The notes under the pieces: model-generated
Told to the model about the DNA's origin: nothing
The model's input: only the letters and a program-made list of their open reading frames with translations
Database searches by the model: none
Origin: an uncultured Bacteroides sp.
GTDB lineage: Bacteria; Bacteroidota; Bacteroidia; Bacteroidales; Bacteroidaceae
Assembly: GCA_902388495.1 (NCBI GenBank)
Contig: CABMPP010000046.1
Span: forward strand, 1 to 20,402
Length of the DNA stretch: 20,402 bases
Direction of reading: 5' to 3'
In this document: positions 1 to 8,290 of the stretch, piece by piece
Layout: each line of letters opens with the position of its first letter
Position numbering within the stretch: the stretch's first letter is position 1
Translations under genes and position numbers: made by a program

Positions 1-62
1 ATGTAAGGCGTCAGCAGTATTGCTTCGCCTTGTACTTCTTCTCTCGTTTTTTCTTTATCCAT
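1..62 (-). CDS. N-terminal fragment of an unidentified protein (cut by window edge)
   Basis: Reading the minus strand from the ATG at 62-60 gives 20 complete codons (it begins MDKEKTREEVQGEA) before the window ends. An A/G-rich stretch (AGAGGAAAAAAG) sits just upstream and fits a Bacteroides ribosome-loading site. The visible start is hydrophilic with no signal peptide, so the product is probably cytosolic, but too little is present to name a family. It is separated from the minus-strand gene upstream of it by a strong terminator, so it is probably expressed on its own. A TATCTTTA at 76-83 resembles a -7 element but would leave a leader of only about 8 nt. Confidence 0.55.
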   Translation of the reverse strand, partial: MDKEKTREEVQGEAILLTPY

Positions 63-91
63 AACTTTTTTCCTCTAAAGATACAACAGAT

Positions 92-137
92 AAAAAAACA
101 TCCCGCCCCGTGCACTTGTTTTATGCACGGGGCGGGA
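92..137 (-). terminator. Rho-independent terminator of the DUF4476 lipoprotein gene
   Basis: A perfect 14-bp inverted repeat (101-114 with 124-137, G+C-rich) encloses a 9-nt loop. On the minus strand it is followed by TG and then a run of seven T (plus-strand A at 92-98). It lies just downstream of the minus-strand gene ending at 175 and upstream of the next minus-strand start at 62. Confidence 0.9.
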
Positions 138-174
138 GGAAAACTGTAATGCAGCCTATGGAGAACTTAAGAAA

Positions 175-810
175 TCACTTCACCTTCAGCATCCTCTTCG
201 CATCATCCTTCTTGAACAACGAAGTAATCACGTCGAGTATCTCCTCATAATTCTCCCGGTCGGCAATGCGGGGAGCGAACATCCCCAGTACCCTCATCTT
301 TTCGTCATCGAAAGGATAGAGAGACATCAGGGTGGCACACTGCCCGCAGCTCAGACTGGTGTTATCGGCAACGGCCGCCATCAACTTGAACTGGTCGTCC
401 TTGAAAGGACGGGATTTCACTTTGTCGTAGAGGTTCTGGAAGTCTGCCGTACGCATCCCGCGGTTGTGTGCATGTCCCGGAGTAGTAACGATCACCTCCG
501 GCGGAGCAACTGCAACAGGCGGCTGCGGAGTATTGAACGAATCGAGCGAATACACTTTGTCGCCATCAAAGGTCACGATGATAGTGGTATTGCCGCTGTT
601 CGACAAGTATTTGGAGTACTCCCACTCTTCCAGCTCCGGGTCGAAGCGGCGCAACTGGGGCGCACCCAGCAGTTTGGTAACTTCCTGCTTACTCATTCCT
701 TTATGGATACTTTGCAACACATCCGTCTTGGCATCGTAGAAAAGGCTGGAACAGCTTGCGCATCCTGCCGCGATGGCCAGCCACATAATAGTTTGTCTGA
801 TTACTTTCAT
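175..810 (-). CDS. DUF4476 domain lipoprotein with BamE/SmpA-like N-terminal domain
   Basis: This 211-residue envelope protein begins with a lipoprotein signal (MKVIRQTIMWLAIAAGC, with a second cysteine at 20), so it is probably anchored in a membrane facing the periplasm. Residues about 28-90 look like the small SmpA/OmlA (BamE-like) fold: GMSKQEVTKLLGAP followed by WEY and a beta-strand pair. Residues about 120-208 match the DUF4476 pattern common in Bacteroidales: a helical repeat with F..L...V, SCGQC, YPFDDEKM and the ADREN..EIL ending. A proline-rich linker separates the two parts. The family's function is unknown; the BamE-like fold suggests a structural or assembly role, which is inference. 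It is monocistronic, with a -7-like box upstream and a strong terminator downstream. Confidence 0.85.
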   Translation of the reverse strand: MKVIRQTIMWLAIAAGCASCSSLFYDAKTDVLQSIHKGMSKQEVTKLLGAPQLRRFDPELEEWEYSKYLSNSGNTTIIVTFDGDKVYSLDSFNTPQPPVAVAPPEVIVTTPGHAHNRGMRTADFQNLYDKVKSRPFKDDQFKLMAAVADNTSLSCGQCATLMSLYPFDDEKMRVLGMFAPRIADRENYEEILDVITSLFKKDDAKRMLKVK

Positions 811-835
811 CTTACTTTAGTTTTAATGATTGCGA

Positions 836-843
836 CAAAGATA
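836..843 (-). promoter_or_regulatory. Putative -7 box for the DUF4476 lipoprotein gene
   Basis: TATCTTTG on the minus strand matches the Bacteroides -7 consensus TAnnTTTG, 26 nt before the start codon. No convincing TTTG was seen at the expected -33 distance, so the call rests on one box. Confidence 0.5.
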
Positions 844-942
844 TGCAGAATAACGGATATGCCTGCCCTTTTCCCCCTATTAATCGCAAGGGGTTTCCCT
901 ACTTTTTTTAGCTATATTCCTATAATTTTAAATTATATCTGT

Positions 943-950
943 TATTTTTG
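943..950 (+). promoter_or_regulatory. Putative -7 box for the DUF362/ferredoxin operon
   Basis: TATTTTTG matches TAnnTTTG and would start transcription near 957, about 15 nt before the ATG at 972. This also argues against an upstream TTG start at 948, which overlaps the box. The -33 element is not obvious; the upstream sequence is simply A+T-rich. Confidence 0.5.
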
Positions 951-971
951 CAGGAAACTATCATTCAAATT

Positions 972-2093
972 ATGGAAAAAGCAAAAGTATATTACTCGGA
1001 TTTGCGTACCTCCCCCACTTCCAACCTGCTGGACAAGATGGAACGTCTGCTGAAGCGGGCCGGTATAGAGCAACTCCCCTTGAAAGACAGCTTTGCTGCC
1101 ATCAAGATTCACTTCGGAGAGCCGGGAAACCTGGCATACCTCCGCCCCAACTACGCCGCCCGCATGGCAAACCTGCTCCGCAGCCTCGGCGCAAAGCCCT
1201 TCCTGACGGACTGTAACACACTGTACTCCGGCCGACGTGCCAACGCCGTAGACCATCTGCAAAGTGCAATGGAGAACGGATTCAACCCCATATCCGCACA
1301 ATGCCAGGTCATCATCGGCGACGGACTGAAAGGCACCGACTACCGCGAAATCCCCTTGAACGGCGAGTACTGCAAGGCACCCAAAATCGGAGCTGCCATT
1401 GCCGACGCCGATGTCATCATCAGCATGAACCACTTCAAAGGTCACGAACAGGCGGGCTTTGGCGGCGCACTGAAAAACCTGGGAATGGGCTGTGCCAGCG
1501 TAGGCGGAAAACTGGAACTGCACTCCGCCTCGCAACCCAAGATAGACACGGAGCATTGCATCGGCTGTAACATCTGCGTAAAACACTGCGCCCACGATGC
1601 CGTGCACCTGGATGCCAACCGGAAGGCAAAAATTGATTACAAAAAGTGTGTGGGTTGCGGCCAATGTGTCGCCCTTTGTCAATACGACGGCGCAGTGATG
1701 GGAGCCGAAGACACCTCCGAACGCCTGAACTACAAAATTGCAGAGTACACCCTTGCCGTACTGAAAGGAAAGCCCCATTTCCACATCAGCTTCATTATGA
1801 ACGTATCGCCTGAGTGTGATTGCTGGAACCACAACGACGCCGCCATCATCCCCGACCTCGGCATCCTGGCCTCGGCCGACCCCGTGGCTCTGGACAAAGC
1901 TTGTGCCGATATGGTGACCCAGGCACCGGTACTGCACAGCAGCAACCGCCTTTCCGAAGCGCATGGGCACGACGACCTATGCGGCTGCGACAAGTTCCAT
2001 CTGATGCACCCCGACACCGACTGGCTGACAGGACTGCGCCACGCCGAGAAGATAGGACTGGGAACAATAGAATATGATTTGGTGAAGGTTTAA
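972..2093 (+). CDS. DUF362 protein with two [4Fe-4S] ferredoxin motifs (cytosolic)
   Basis: 373 residues from the ATG at 972; the open frame extends upstream to a TTG, but the putative promoter lies there. DUF362 sequence occupies roughly residues 1-185 and 255-373 (KIHFGEPGN, ADVIISMNHFKGHEQAGFGGALKNLGMG in two stretches, and SADPVALDKACADMV). An inserted dicluster ferredoxin has C196-x2-C199-x2-C202-x3-C206 and C226-x2-C229-x2-C232-x3-C236, each typical of one [4Fe-4S] cluster. There is no signal peptide or membrane segment, so it is probably a cytosolic electron-transfer protein. The reaction of DUF362 proteins is not established. It heads a plus-strand run that includes a second, exported DUF362 protein and a membrane polyferredoxin, suggesting linked roles in redox chemistry. 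Confidence 0.88.
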   Translation: MEKAKVYYSDLRTSPTSNLLDKMERLLKRAGIEQLPLKDSFAAIKIHFGEPGNLAYLRPNYAARMANLLRSLGAKPFLTDCNTLYSGRRANAVDHLQSAMENGFNPISAQCQVIIGDGLKGTDYREIPLNGEYCKAPKIGAAIADADVIISMNHFKGHEQAGFGGALKNLGMGCASVGGKLELHSASQPKIDTEHCIGCNICVKHCAHDAVHLDANRKAKIDYKKCVGCGQCVALCQYDGAVMGAEDTSERLNYKIAEYTLAVLKGKPHFHISFIMNVSPECDCWNHNDAAIIPDLGILASADPVALDKACADMVTQAPVLHSSNRLSEAHGHDDLCGCDKFHLMHPDTDWLTGLRHAEKIGLGTIEYDLVKV

Positions 2094-2159
2094 ACCTTTC
2101 CCGGTTTCAATAGTCTAAACTTAAATGAATTTATCATTAACCACTTTAATAGTATACAA

Positions 2160-2669
2160 ATGAAAACATCTGCTAAACTTTATTCTTTGCCTTTCGGCAA
2201 CGTGAAGACGTATCTGTTTGCCCTCTTGTTTGTTGTAGGAAACATCGCTTTGCCTCAACTCTGCCACTTGGTGCCTGCGGGCGGGCCGACACTGTTGCCT
2301 ATTTATTTCTTTACACTGATAGCTGCCTATAAATACGGCTTCCGCGTGGGACTGCTGACGGCCATACTGTCTCCGGTCATCAACCATCTGCTCTTTGCAA
2401 TGCCTACCGCTGCCGTACTGCCCGTCATACTCATCAAATCGGGATTGCTGGCTGGAGCCGCTGCCGTGGCTGCACGCTATGCCAAGAACATCTCTCTGCT
2501 GGCATTGCTGGGCGTAGTCCTCTCCTATCAGATCATCGGCACTGCCTTTGAATGGGCTTTGTACGGCGATTTCTTCCTGGCTGTGCAGGACTTCCGTATG
2601 GGCATTCCGGGCATGCTGATCCAATGGTTCGGCGGCTATGCCGTACTGAAAGCAATCGCTAAAATCTAA
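2160..2669 (+). CDS. ECF-transporter S-component-like membrane protein
   Basis: 169 residues, very hydrophobic, with about five to six predicted membrane segments (for example around 18-36, 45-62, 66-84, 86-106 and 111-130). The run GGPTLLPIYFF followed by AYKYGFRVGLLTAILSP resembles substrate-binding S components of energy-coupling-factor transporters. Size also fits. No ATPase (A) or T component is in the window, so it would have to share a module encoded elsewhere or act alone. The substrate cannot be read from sequence. The next gene, 13 nt downstream, is a phosphoribosyltransferase, which might hint at a nucleobase or related ring compound; that is inference only. Confidence 0.75.
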   Translation: MKTSAKLYSLPFGNVKTYLFALLFVVGNIALPQLCHLVPAGGPTLLPIYFFTLIAAYKYGFRVGLLTAILSPVINHLLFAMPTAAVLPVILIKSGLLAGAAAVAARYAKNISLLALLGVVLSYQIIGTAFEWALYGDFFLAVQDFRMGIPGMLIQWFGGYAVLKAIAKI

Positions 2670-2682
2670 ATCGGTACATCAC

Positions 2683-3078
2683 ATGGCTAAAACAATGGAA
2701 GAAGTGCTGGAACGCTTCCGCACCATCAAGTTCCACGATGATTTTGATATCATCGTGGCCATTGCCAATGGTGGAATCGTTCCGGCAGGCATCATCAACC
2801 AACGCCTGCAAAAAGAAGTGCATCTGCTGCGTATCAACCTCAGAGACGAATACCAGCACCCCAAATATGATGCACCCCGGCTGCTGGCTCCGGTTGACTT
2901 TGACTTCAAGGGAAAAAGCATTCTGTTGGTAGACGACCGCATCAAGACCGGCTCTACCATACAGTTGGCGCGCGAATTGCTGAAAGAGGCGCGGATGATT
3001 AAGACTTTCGCCGTGAACGGCACTGCCGATTATGCTCTGTTTGACGAAGCATGCTTTAAGTTCCCCTGGATAGTGTGA
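2683..3078 (+). CDS. Phosphoribosyltransferase-family protein
   Basis: 131 residues, small for the type I PRTase fold. The diagnostic PRPP-binding loop is clear: ILLVDDRIKTGST at residues 80-92, with the two acidic residues D84 and D85 followed by TGST. An earlier IVAIANGGIVPAG (24-36) fits the PRTase loop near the first strand. Family members transfer phosphoribose from PRPP to nucleobases, or act as regulators. The C-terminal hood that would identify the base is short (ending ...FKFPWIV), so the substrate is undetermined. It begins 13 nt after the S-component stop and is probably translated from the same mRNA. Confidence 0.85.
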   Translation: MAKTMEEVLERFRTIKFHDDFDIIVAIANGGIVPAGIINQRLQKEVHLLRINLRDEYQHPKYDAPRLLAPVDFDFKGKSILLVDDRIKTGSTIQLARELLKEARMIKTFAVNGTADYALFDEACFKFPWIV

Positions 3079-3122
3079 GAATTTGAAATTGAAAAACTAA
3101 AATTAAACAGGAAGCGATATTT

Positions 3123-4058
3123 ATGGAGAGAAGAGACTTTTTAAAAACATTGGCAGTAGCCGGAGCAGCCGTAACCGTACAACATTCAAAAGCAATGGAC
3201 GTACTGGCTCAGACATTTATCAATGCCGGCGGTGATAAAGTAGATATGGTAGCCGTGATGGGCGGTGAACCGGAAGAAATGTTCCGCCGCGCCATTGCCG
3301 AACTGGGAGGAATGAAGGCCTTCGTGAAACCGGGACAGAAAGTAGCTGTGAAGCCCAATATCGGTTGGGACAAAGTGCCGGAACTGGCAGGTAACACCAA
3401 CCCCAAACTGGTGGCCGAAATCGTGAAGCAATGCTTTGCAGCCGGTGCCAAAGAGGTGACCGTCTTTGACCACACCTGCGACGACTGGCAGAAGTGCTAC
3501 AAAAACAGCGGTATCGAAGCCGCCGCCAAAGCTGCGGGTGCCAAGGTGATGCCCGCCCATCTGGAAAGTTACTACCGCAAGGTGGATCTGCCGCAAGGCA
3601 AGAAGATGAAGAGTGCCAAAGTACACGAAGCCATTCTGGACAGCGACGTATGGATCAACGTTCCCATTCTGAAGAATCATGGAGGCGCCAACCTGACCAT
3701 GTCCATGAAGAACCACATGGGCATTGTGTGGGACCGCGGTTTCTTCCATCAGAACGACTTGCAACAGTGCATTGCCGACATCTGTACGTTGCAGAAGAAG
3801 GCGGTGCTCAACGTTGTAGATGCTTACCGCATCATGCAGACCAACGGTCCGCGCGGCCGTTCGGCATCGGACGTGACACTGACAAAAGGTTTGTTCGTTT
3901 CGCAAGACATCGTAGCAGTAGATACGGCTGCGGCAAAGTTCTTCAACCAGGTACGCGAAATGCCGCTCGACACTGTGGGGCATCTTGCCAACGGTCAGGC
4001 ACTGAAACTGGGAACGATGGATCTGAATAAACTGAACATCAAACGTATTAAGATTTAA
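3123..4058 (+). CDS. Tat-signal DUF362 domain protein (exported)
   Basis: 311 residues. The N-terminus MERRDFLKTLAVAGAAV is a twin-arginine signal (R3-R4, then FLK and a modest hydrophobic run), so the protein is probably exported folded to the periplasm. The rest is a DUF362 domain: VAVKPNIGWDK, GAKEVTVFDHTCDDW, VWINVPILKNHGGANLTMSMKN (in two stretches), MGIVWDR and a late VDTAAAKFF that parallels the DPVALD motif of the paralogue at 972. It has no ferredoxin cysteine motif of its own. It sits 12 nt before the membrane polyferredoxin gene, which could supply electrons or receive them. Twin-arginine export usually indicates a cofactor or partner bound before export; which one is unknown. Confidence 0.87.
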   Translation: MERRDFLKTLAVAGAAVTVQHSKAMDVLAQTFINAGGDKVDMVAVMGGEPEEMFRRAIAELGGMKAFVKPGQKVAVKPNIGWDKVPELAGNTNPKLVAEIVKQCFAAGAKEVTVFDHTCDDWQKCYKNSGIEAAAKAAGAKVMPAHLESYYRKVDLPQGKKMKSAKVHEAILDSDVWINVPILKNHGGANLTMSMKNHMGIVWDRGFFHQNDLQQCIADICTLQKKAVLNVVDAYRIMQTNGPRGRSASDVTLTKGLFVSQDIVAVDTAAAKFFNQVREMPLDTVGHLANGQALKLGTMDLNKLNIKRIKI

Positions 4059-4070
4059 TACGAAAGGATT

Positions 4071-5621
4071 ATGTTGAAAAAAATAAGAATCGCGTTATCA
4101 GTCCTTTTCTTCGGACTGATAACGTTCTACTTTTTGGACTTTGCAGGAATACTGCCCAATAAATTCCACGTACTGGCACATCTTCAGTTTGTACCGGCAC
4201 TGATGTCGCTCAGCCTCGTCATACTTGTTGCACTGATTGCGCTGACACTGGTGCTGGGGCGCATCTACTGCTCGGTGATTTGTCCGATGGGCGTGTTTCA
4301 GGATGTGGTGAACTGGATTTCGAAGAAGACGGCAAAGAAGAAGAAACGCTTCCGCTTCTCGCCTGCCAAAAATGTGTTAAGATGGGCGGTGCTGGCGGTT
4401 ACTGTGCTGGCTTTTCTTTGCGGTTTCACCGTGGTGCTGGGACTGCTGGAACCATACAGTGCCTTCGGGCGCATGGTGACCAATGTATTCAAACCGGTGT
4501 ATATGGCGGGAAATAATCTGCTGGAATCCGTCTTCTCCCGGTTCGGGAATTATACGTTCTATCAGGTGGATGCTTCCATAATCAGTATTTCTTCTTTTGT
4601 GATCGGACTGGTCACGTTCCTGCTTATCGGCTTCCTGGCTTGGAAGCACGGACGGACGTGGTGCAACACGATGTGTCCGGTGGGCACACTGTTGGGATTC
4701 GTCAGCCGCTTTTCGCTGTTCAAGATACGCATCGACGAGAATAAATGTACGCATTGCATGATATGCGGCACCAAGTGCAAGGCTTCTTGTATAGACAGTA
4801 AGAATCAGAAGATAGACTATACCCGTTGTGTAGATTGCTTCGACTGCCTGGGCAGTTGTAAGGAAGGTGCGTTGGTCTATTCGCTGCCCGCGGCTACGCT
4901 GAAAAAGAAGAAAGGACAGGAAAAGGAAGAACAGCCTTCGGCATCGGATCTTTCCAAACGCCGCTTTCTGTTGGCAGGCCTGACGACGGCTGCCGCCGCA
5001 CCGAAGGTGATGGCGCAAGCTCAGGACGCACTTGCCACAGCTTCCGGAAAGAAGAGCGACAAGCGACTGACTCCGATAACACCTCCGGGATCTATCAGCC
5101 AGGCACATCTGCAAGCACATTGTACGTCGTGCCATCTGTGTGTAAGCAAATGTCCTTCGCATGTGTTGAAACCTGCCTTTATGGAGTATGGACTGGAAGG
5201 CGTGATGCAGCCTATGATGTACTTTGAGAAAGGCTTCTGCAACTATGACTGTACAGTATGTGGCGACGTCTGCCCCAATGGTGCCATCAAGCCGCTGACT
5301 GTAGAACAGAAGCACCTGACGCAGATGGGAAAAGTAGTGTTCTTTGAAGAAAACTGCATCGTCTACACCGACGGAACGAGCTGCGGCGCTTGTTCGGAGC
5401 ACTGCCCTACGCAAGCCATCGCTATGGTGCCTTACAAAGACGGACTCACGATTCCTCACGTCAACACGGACATCTGTGTGGGATGCGGCGGCTGCGAGTA
5501 CATCTGCCCTGCCCGGCCTTTCCGCGCGGTACACATCGAAGGAAACGAAGTGCAGCAAGAGGCACATCCTTTTGTAGAGGAGAAGAAGGAAGAGGTAGAG
5601 GTTGATGATTTCGGCTTCTAA
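4071..5621 (+). CDS. Membrane polyferredoxin, NapH-like module fused to NapG-like module through an internal Tat signal
   Basis: 516 residues. About four membrane helices (roughly 5-25, 41-63, 103-125, 167-190) carry the CxxxCP pairs typical of NapH/YccM proteins: C67..C71 and C198..C202. Two [4Fe-4S] motifs follow (C226, C229, C232, C236 and C253, C256, C259, C263). A charged linker then leads to KRRFLLAGLTTAAAAPKVMA (296-315), which looks like a complete twin-arginine signal in mid-protein. Downstream is a four-cluster-like ferredoxin: C351-C354-C357-C361, C390/C394-C397-C401, C429/C438-C441-C445 and C469-C472-C475-C479. In NapH-type proteins the first clusters face the cytosol; a Tat segment would place the last ones in the periplasm, giving a trans-membrane electron conduit. 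The topology is inference. The tail is acidic. No terminator hairpin was seen after it, only T-rich sequence. Confidence 0.88.
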   Translation: MLKKIRIALSVLFFGLITFYFLDFAGILPNKFHVLAHLQFVPALMSLSLVILVALIALTLVLGRIYCSVICPMGVFQDVVNWISKKTAKKKKRFRFSPAKNVLRWAVLAVTVLAFLCGFTVVLGLLEPYSAFGRMVTNVFKPVYMAGNNLLESVFSRFGNYTFYQVDASIISISSFVIGLVTFLLIGFLAWKHGRTWCNTMCPVGTLLGFVSRFSLFKIRIDENKCTHCMICGTKCKASCIDSKNQKIDYTRCVDCFDCLGSCKEGALVYSLPAATLKKKKGQEKEEQPSASDLSKRRFLLAGLTTAAAAPKVMAQAQDALATASGKKSDKRLTPITPPGSISQAHLQAHCTSCHLCVSKCPSHVLKPAFMEYGLEGVMQPMMYFEKGFCNYDCTVCGDVCPNGAIKPLTVEQKHLTQMGKVVFFEENCIVYTDGTSCGACSEHCPTQAIAMVPYKDGLTIPHVNTDICVGCGGCEYICPARPFRAVHIEGNEVQQEAHPFVEEKKEEVEVDDFGF

Positions 5622-5683
5622 GTTTTTCTTTCCCCTTTTGAACATTTTTCCTCCATTTTCCTTTTTCGCTACGATAAAATCAT

Positions 5684-5691
5684 TAATTTCG
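5684..5691 (+). promoter_or_regulatory. Possible -7 box for the patatin-like gene
   Basis: TAATTTCG differs from TAnnTTTG at one base and lies 27 nt before the ATG at 5719. A TTCG at 5665-5668 is a weak -33 candidate with a short 15-nt spacer. Suggestive only. Confidence 0.3.
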
Positions 5692-5718
5692 TGCCGAATA
5701 ATATAGTGTATTTTTAAC

Positions 5719-6537
5719 ATGGAGGTAACAACGAACAATTGGTTCACAAACAAATATCCGGTAGGTTTTGCATTGAGCGGGGGCTTTATCAAAGGCTTCG
5801 CCCATTTAGGAGTAATGCAATCCTTATTGGAACATGATATTAAACCCAACATACTCTCCGGCGTCAGTGCAGGTGCACTCGCCGGAGTATTTTATGCCGA
5901 CGGCAACGAACCACACCAGGTACTCGAGTACTTTGCAGGACACAAGTTCCAAGACCTCACCAAACTCGTCATCCCCAAAGTCGGTCTGTTCGATTTATGC
6001 GAATTTATTGACTTCCTGAGAAGCAACCTGAAAGCCAAAAGACTGGAAGAACTGAAGATCCCCCTCATCGTTACCGCCACCGACCTTGATCATGGCCGCC
6101 TGACACACTTCCACAAAGGAGACATTGCCGAGCGCATAGCCGCCTCATGTTGTATGCCTGTATTGTTTGCCCCGGTCAAGATAGAAAACACCCATTACGT
6201 AGATGGCGGTTTGCTGATGAACCTGCCGGTGACTACAATCCGCCGCGTATGCCAGAAAGTTGTAGCGGTGAACGTCAGCCCGTTACTGGCCACCGACTAT
6301 AAAATGAATATCGTCAGCATTGCCCTGCGCTCCTACAACTTCATGTTCCGCTCCAACGCATTTCCCGAACGCGAAAAAGCCGATCTGCTGGTAGAGCCCT
6401 ATAACCTGGAAGGATACAGTAACACGGAACTGGAGAAAGCCGAAGAAATATTCATGCAAGGTTACAATGCCGCCAACGACATACTGGAACGCCTGCAAAT
6501 AGAAAAAGGCACCATCTGGAAAGACCAGGAAAAATAA
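5719..6537 (+). CDS. Patatin-like phospholipase family protein
   Basis: 272 residues with the full patatin signature: an oxyanion-hole glycine stretch LSGGFIKGFAHLG (19-31), the nucleophile elbow GVSAG with Ser50, and the catalytic-dyad DGG with Asp162 (YVDGGLLMNLP). This Ser-Asp dyad fold hydrolyses acyl esters of lipids. There is no signal peptide, barrel or POTRA region, so it is a short cytosolic or peripherally bound bacterial patatin rather than a secreted type. The physiological lipid is unknown. The C-terminus (RLQIEKGTIWKDQEK) is hydrophilic. The GH13 gene starts 42 nt downstream with no terminator between, so the two are probably co-transcribed. Confidence 0.88.
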   Translation: MEVTTNNWFTNKYPVGFALSGGFIKGFAHLGVMQSLLEHDIKPNILSGVSAGALAGVFYADGNEPHQVLEYFAGHKFQDLTKLVIPKVGLFDLCEFIDFLRSNLKAKRLEELKIPLIVTATDLDHGRLTHFHKGDIAERIAASCCMPVLFAPVKIENTHYVDGGLLMNLPVTTIRRVCQKVVAVNVSPLLATDYKMNIVSIALRSYNFMFRSNAFPEREKADLLVEPYNLEGYSNTELEKAEEIFMQGYNAANDILERLQIEKGTIWKDQEK

Positions 6538-6579
6538 GAATAAGAATTAACCATCTCTCTAATCTAACATAGAAAAGAA

Positions 6580-8277
6580 ATGAACGACGAAAATAAACTG
6601 ATTATCTATCAAGTGTTCACCCGATTATTCGGAAACAACAATAACCACTGCATCAACAACGGAGATATCACCGAGAACGGATGCGGTAAAATGGCGGATT
6701 TCACCGCCAAAGCATTAGGGGAAATAAAGAAACTCGGAGCAACGCATATCTGGTACACCGGCATCATAGAGCATGCCACACAGACCGATTACCGCCGCTA
6801 CAATATCAGTCCCAGCCATCCCGCCATCGTGAAGGGAAAAGCCGGCTCGCCCTATGCCATCAAAGATTATTACGATGTAGACCCCGACCTGGCCAAAGAC
6901 GTACCGGAGCGCATGAAGGAATTCGAGAACCTGGTGCAGCGCACCCATCGCAGCGGCCTGAAGGTTATCATCGACTTTGTACCCAACCACGTGGCACGCC
7001 AATATCATTCGGACTCCCAACCCGACGGAACTTCGCAGCTGGGAGCCAACGATGATACCAATTATGCATTCAGTCCGTACAACAATTTTTACTATATCCC
7101 GCAATCGGAACTGCACGGCCAGTTCGACATGAAAGGCTCCGCCTCCGAATTCTACAAGGAATTCCCCGCCAAGGCTACCGGCAACAACCGCTTTGATGCC
7201 TATCCCAACATTACCGACTGGTACGAAACAGTAAAACTGAATTACGGTGTGGATTATCAGAATGGCGGCACCTGCCACTTCAACCCCATCCCCGACACAT
7301 GGACCAAAATGCTGGACATCATGCTGTTCTGGGCAAGCAAAGAGATAGACGGTTTCCGTTGCGACATGGCAGAAATGGTACCCGTTGAGTTCTGGGAATG
7401 GGCTGTTCCACAGGTCAAAGCACAATATCCTTCGCTGCTGTTCATTGCCGAGGTTTATAATCCCAACGAATACAAGAACTACCTCTTCCGAGGCAAATTC
7501 GACTATCTATATGACAAAGTGGGACTTTATGACACCCTGCGTGCCATCGTCTGCGGCTACGAGTCGGCAACAGCCATAAGCCGCTCCTGGCAGAACCTGG
7601 GAGGTATCGAAAAGCGCATGCTGAACTTTCTGGAAAATCATGACGAACAGCGTATCGCATCCGATTTCTTTGCCGGCAATCCGCGTAAAGCAATCCCCGC
7701 ACTTATCGTATCGGCTTGCATGAACACAAATCCGATGATGATCTACTTTGGACAAGAATTTGGCGAACTGGGCATGGACAGCGAAGGCTTCAGCGGCAGA
7801 GACGGACGTACCACGATCTTTGACTATTGGAGTGTAGACACGATCCGCCGTTGGCGCAATGGCGGCAAGTTTGACGGCAAGATGCTGACCGAGGACCAAA
7901 AGCACCTGTACAATATTTACCAACGGGTACTGACACTCTGTAATAAAGAAAAAGCAATCGCCCAAGGCGCTTTCTTCGATCTGATGTATGCCAACGTGAA
8001 CGGATGGCGCTTCAATGAAAACAAGCAATATACGTTCTTGCGCCAGTGCGGAAGGGACTTATTGCTGATTGTTGTAAACTTCGACCACATATCCGTCGAT
8101 CTTGCCATCAACATCCCGTCTCATGCCTTCAACTTCCTGCAAATACCGCAGATGGATAAGTATGAAGCCACAGACCTGCTCAGTGGAAAGAAAGAAACAA
8201 TCAGCCTGCTTCCCTACAAAGCTACCGAAGTCTCGGTAGAAGGATACAGCGGGAAGATTTTGAAGGTAAAGCTATAA
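6580..8277 (+). CDS. Cytosolic alpha-amylase family (GH13) glycoside hydrolase
   Basis: 565 residues with all four GH13 regions: DFVPNH (132-137), GFRCDMAE with the nucleophile Asp262, FIAEVY with the acid/base Glu291, and NFLENHDEQR with the transition-state Asp355. The barrel is followed by a short C-terminal beta domain that ends in LKVKL. No signal peptide is visible, so it acts on alpha-glucans or maltodextrins inside the cell, unlike the surface SusG-type amylases of Bacteroides. The exact specificity (hydrolase or transferase) cannot be settled. An extended insert (about 145-230) between regions I and II is rich in Asn, Tyr and Asp. A glycogen branching enzyme lies 1.7 kb downstream, fitting a storage-glucan theme. 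A hairpin terminator follows 13 nt after the stop. Confidence 0.9.
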   Translation: MNDENKLIIYQVFTRLFGNNNNHCINNGDITENGCGKMADFTAKALGEIKKLGATHIWYTGIIEHATQTDYRRYNISPSHPAIVKGKAGSPYAIKDYYDVDPDLAKDVPERMKEFENLVQRTHRSGLKVIIDFVPNHVARQYHSDSQPDGTSQLGANDDTNYAFSPYNNFYYIPQSELHGQFDMKGSASEFYKEFPAKATGNNRFDAYPNITDWYETVKLNYGVDYQNGGTCHFNPIPDTWTKMLDIMLFWASKEIDGFRCDMAEMVPVEFWEWAVPQVKAQYPSLLFIAEVYNPNEYKNYLFRGKFDYLYDKVGLYDTLRAIVCGYESATAISRSWQNLGGIEKRMLNFLENHDEQRIASDFFAGNPRKAIPALIVSACMNTNPMMIYFGQEFGELGMDSEGFSGRDGRTTIFDYWSVDTIRRWRNGGKFDGKMLTEDQKHLYNIYQRVLTLCNKEKAIAQGAFFDLMYANVNGWRFNENKQYTFLRQCGRDLLLIVVNFDHISVDLAINIPSHAFNFLQIPQMDKYEATDLLSGKKETISLLPYKATEVSVEGYSGKILKVKL

Positions 8278-8290
8278 GGACAATAAATAG

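Noticed and set aside
942..1970. Long minus-strand open frame opposite the DUF362/ferredoxin gene
   Set aside because: The plus-strand frame has clear ferredoxin and DUF362 motifs; the minus-strand translation has no recognisable domain and is a coding shadow.
2085..2098. Perfect 14-bp palindrome AAGGTTTAAACCTT across the stop of the first DUF362 gene
   Set aside because: It has no loop space and no T-run, so it is not a terminator; part of it is the stop codon context and probably chance.
3186..3983. Long minus-strand open frame opposite the Tat DUF362 gene
   Set aside because: Shadow of a gene with a Tat signal and family motifs; rich in His and Cys from the antisense codons.
4377..5852. 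491-codon minus-strand open frame across the polyferredoxin and patatin starts
   Set aside because: It crosses two genuine genes and an intergenic region, and its translation has no domain; antisense of Cys-rich DNA stays open by codon bias.
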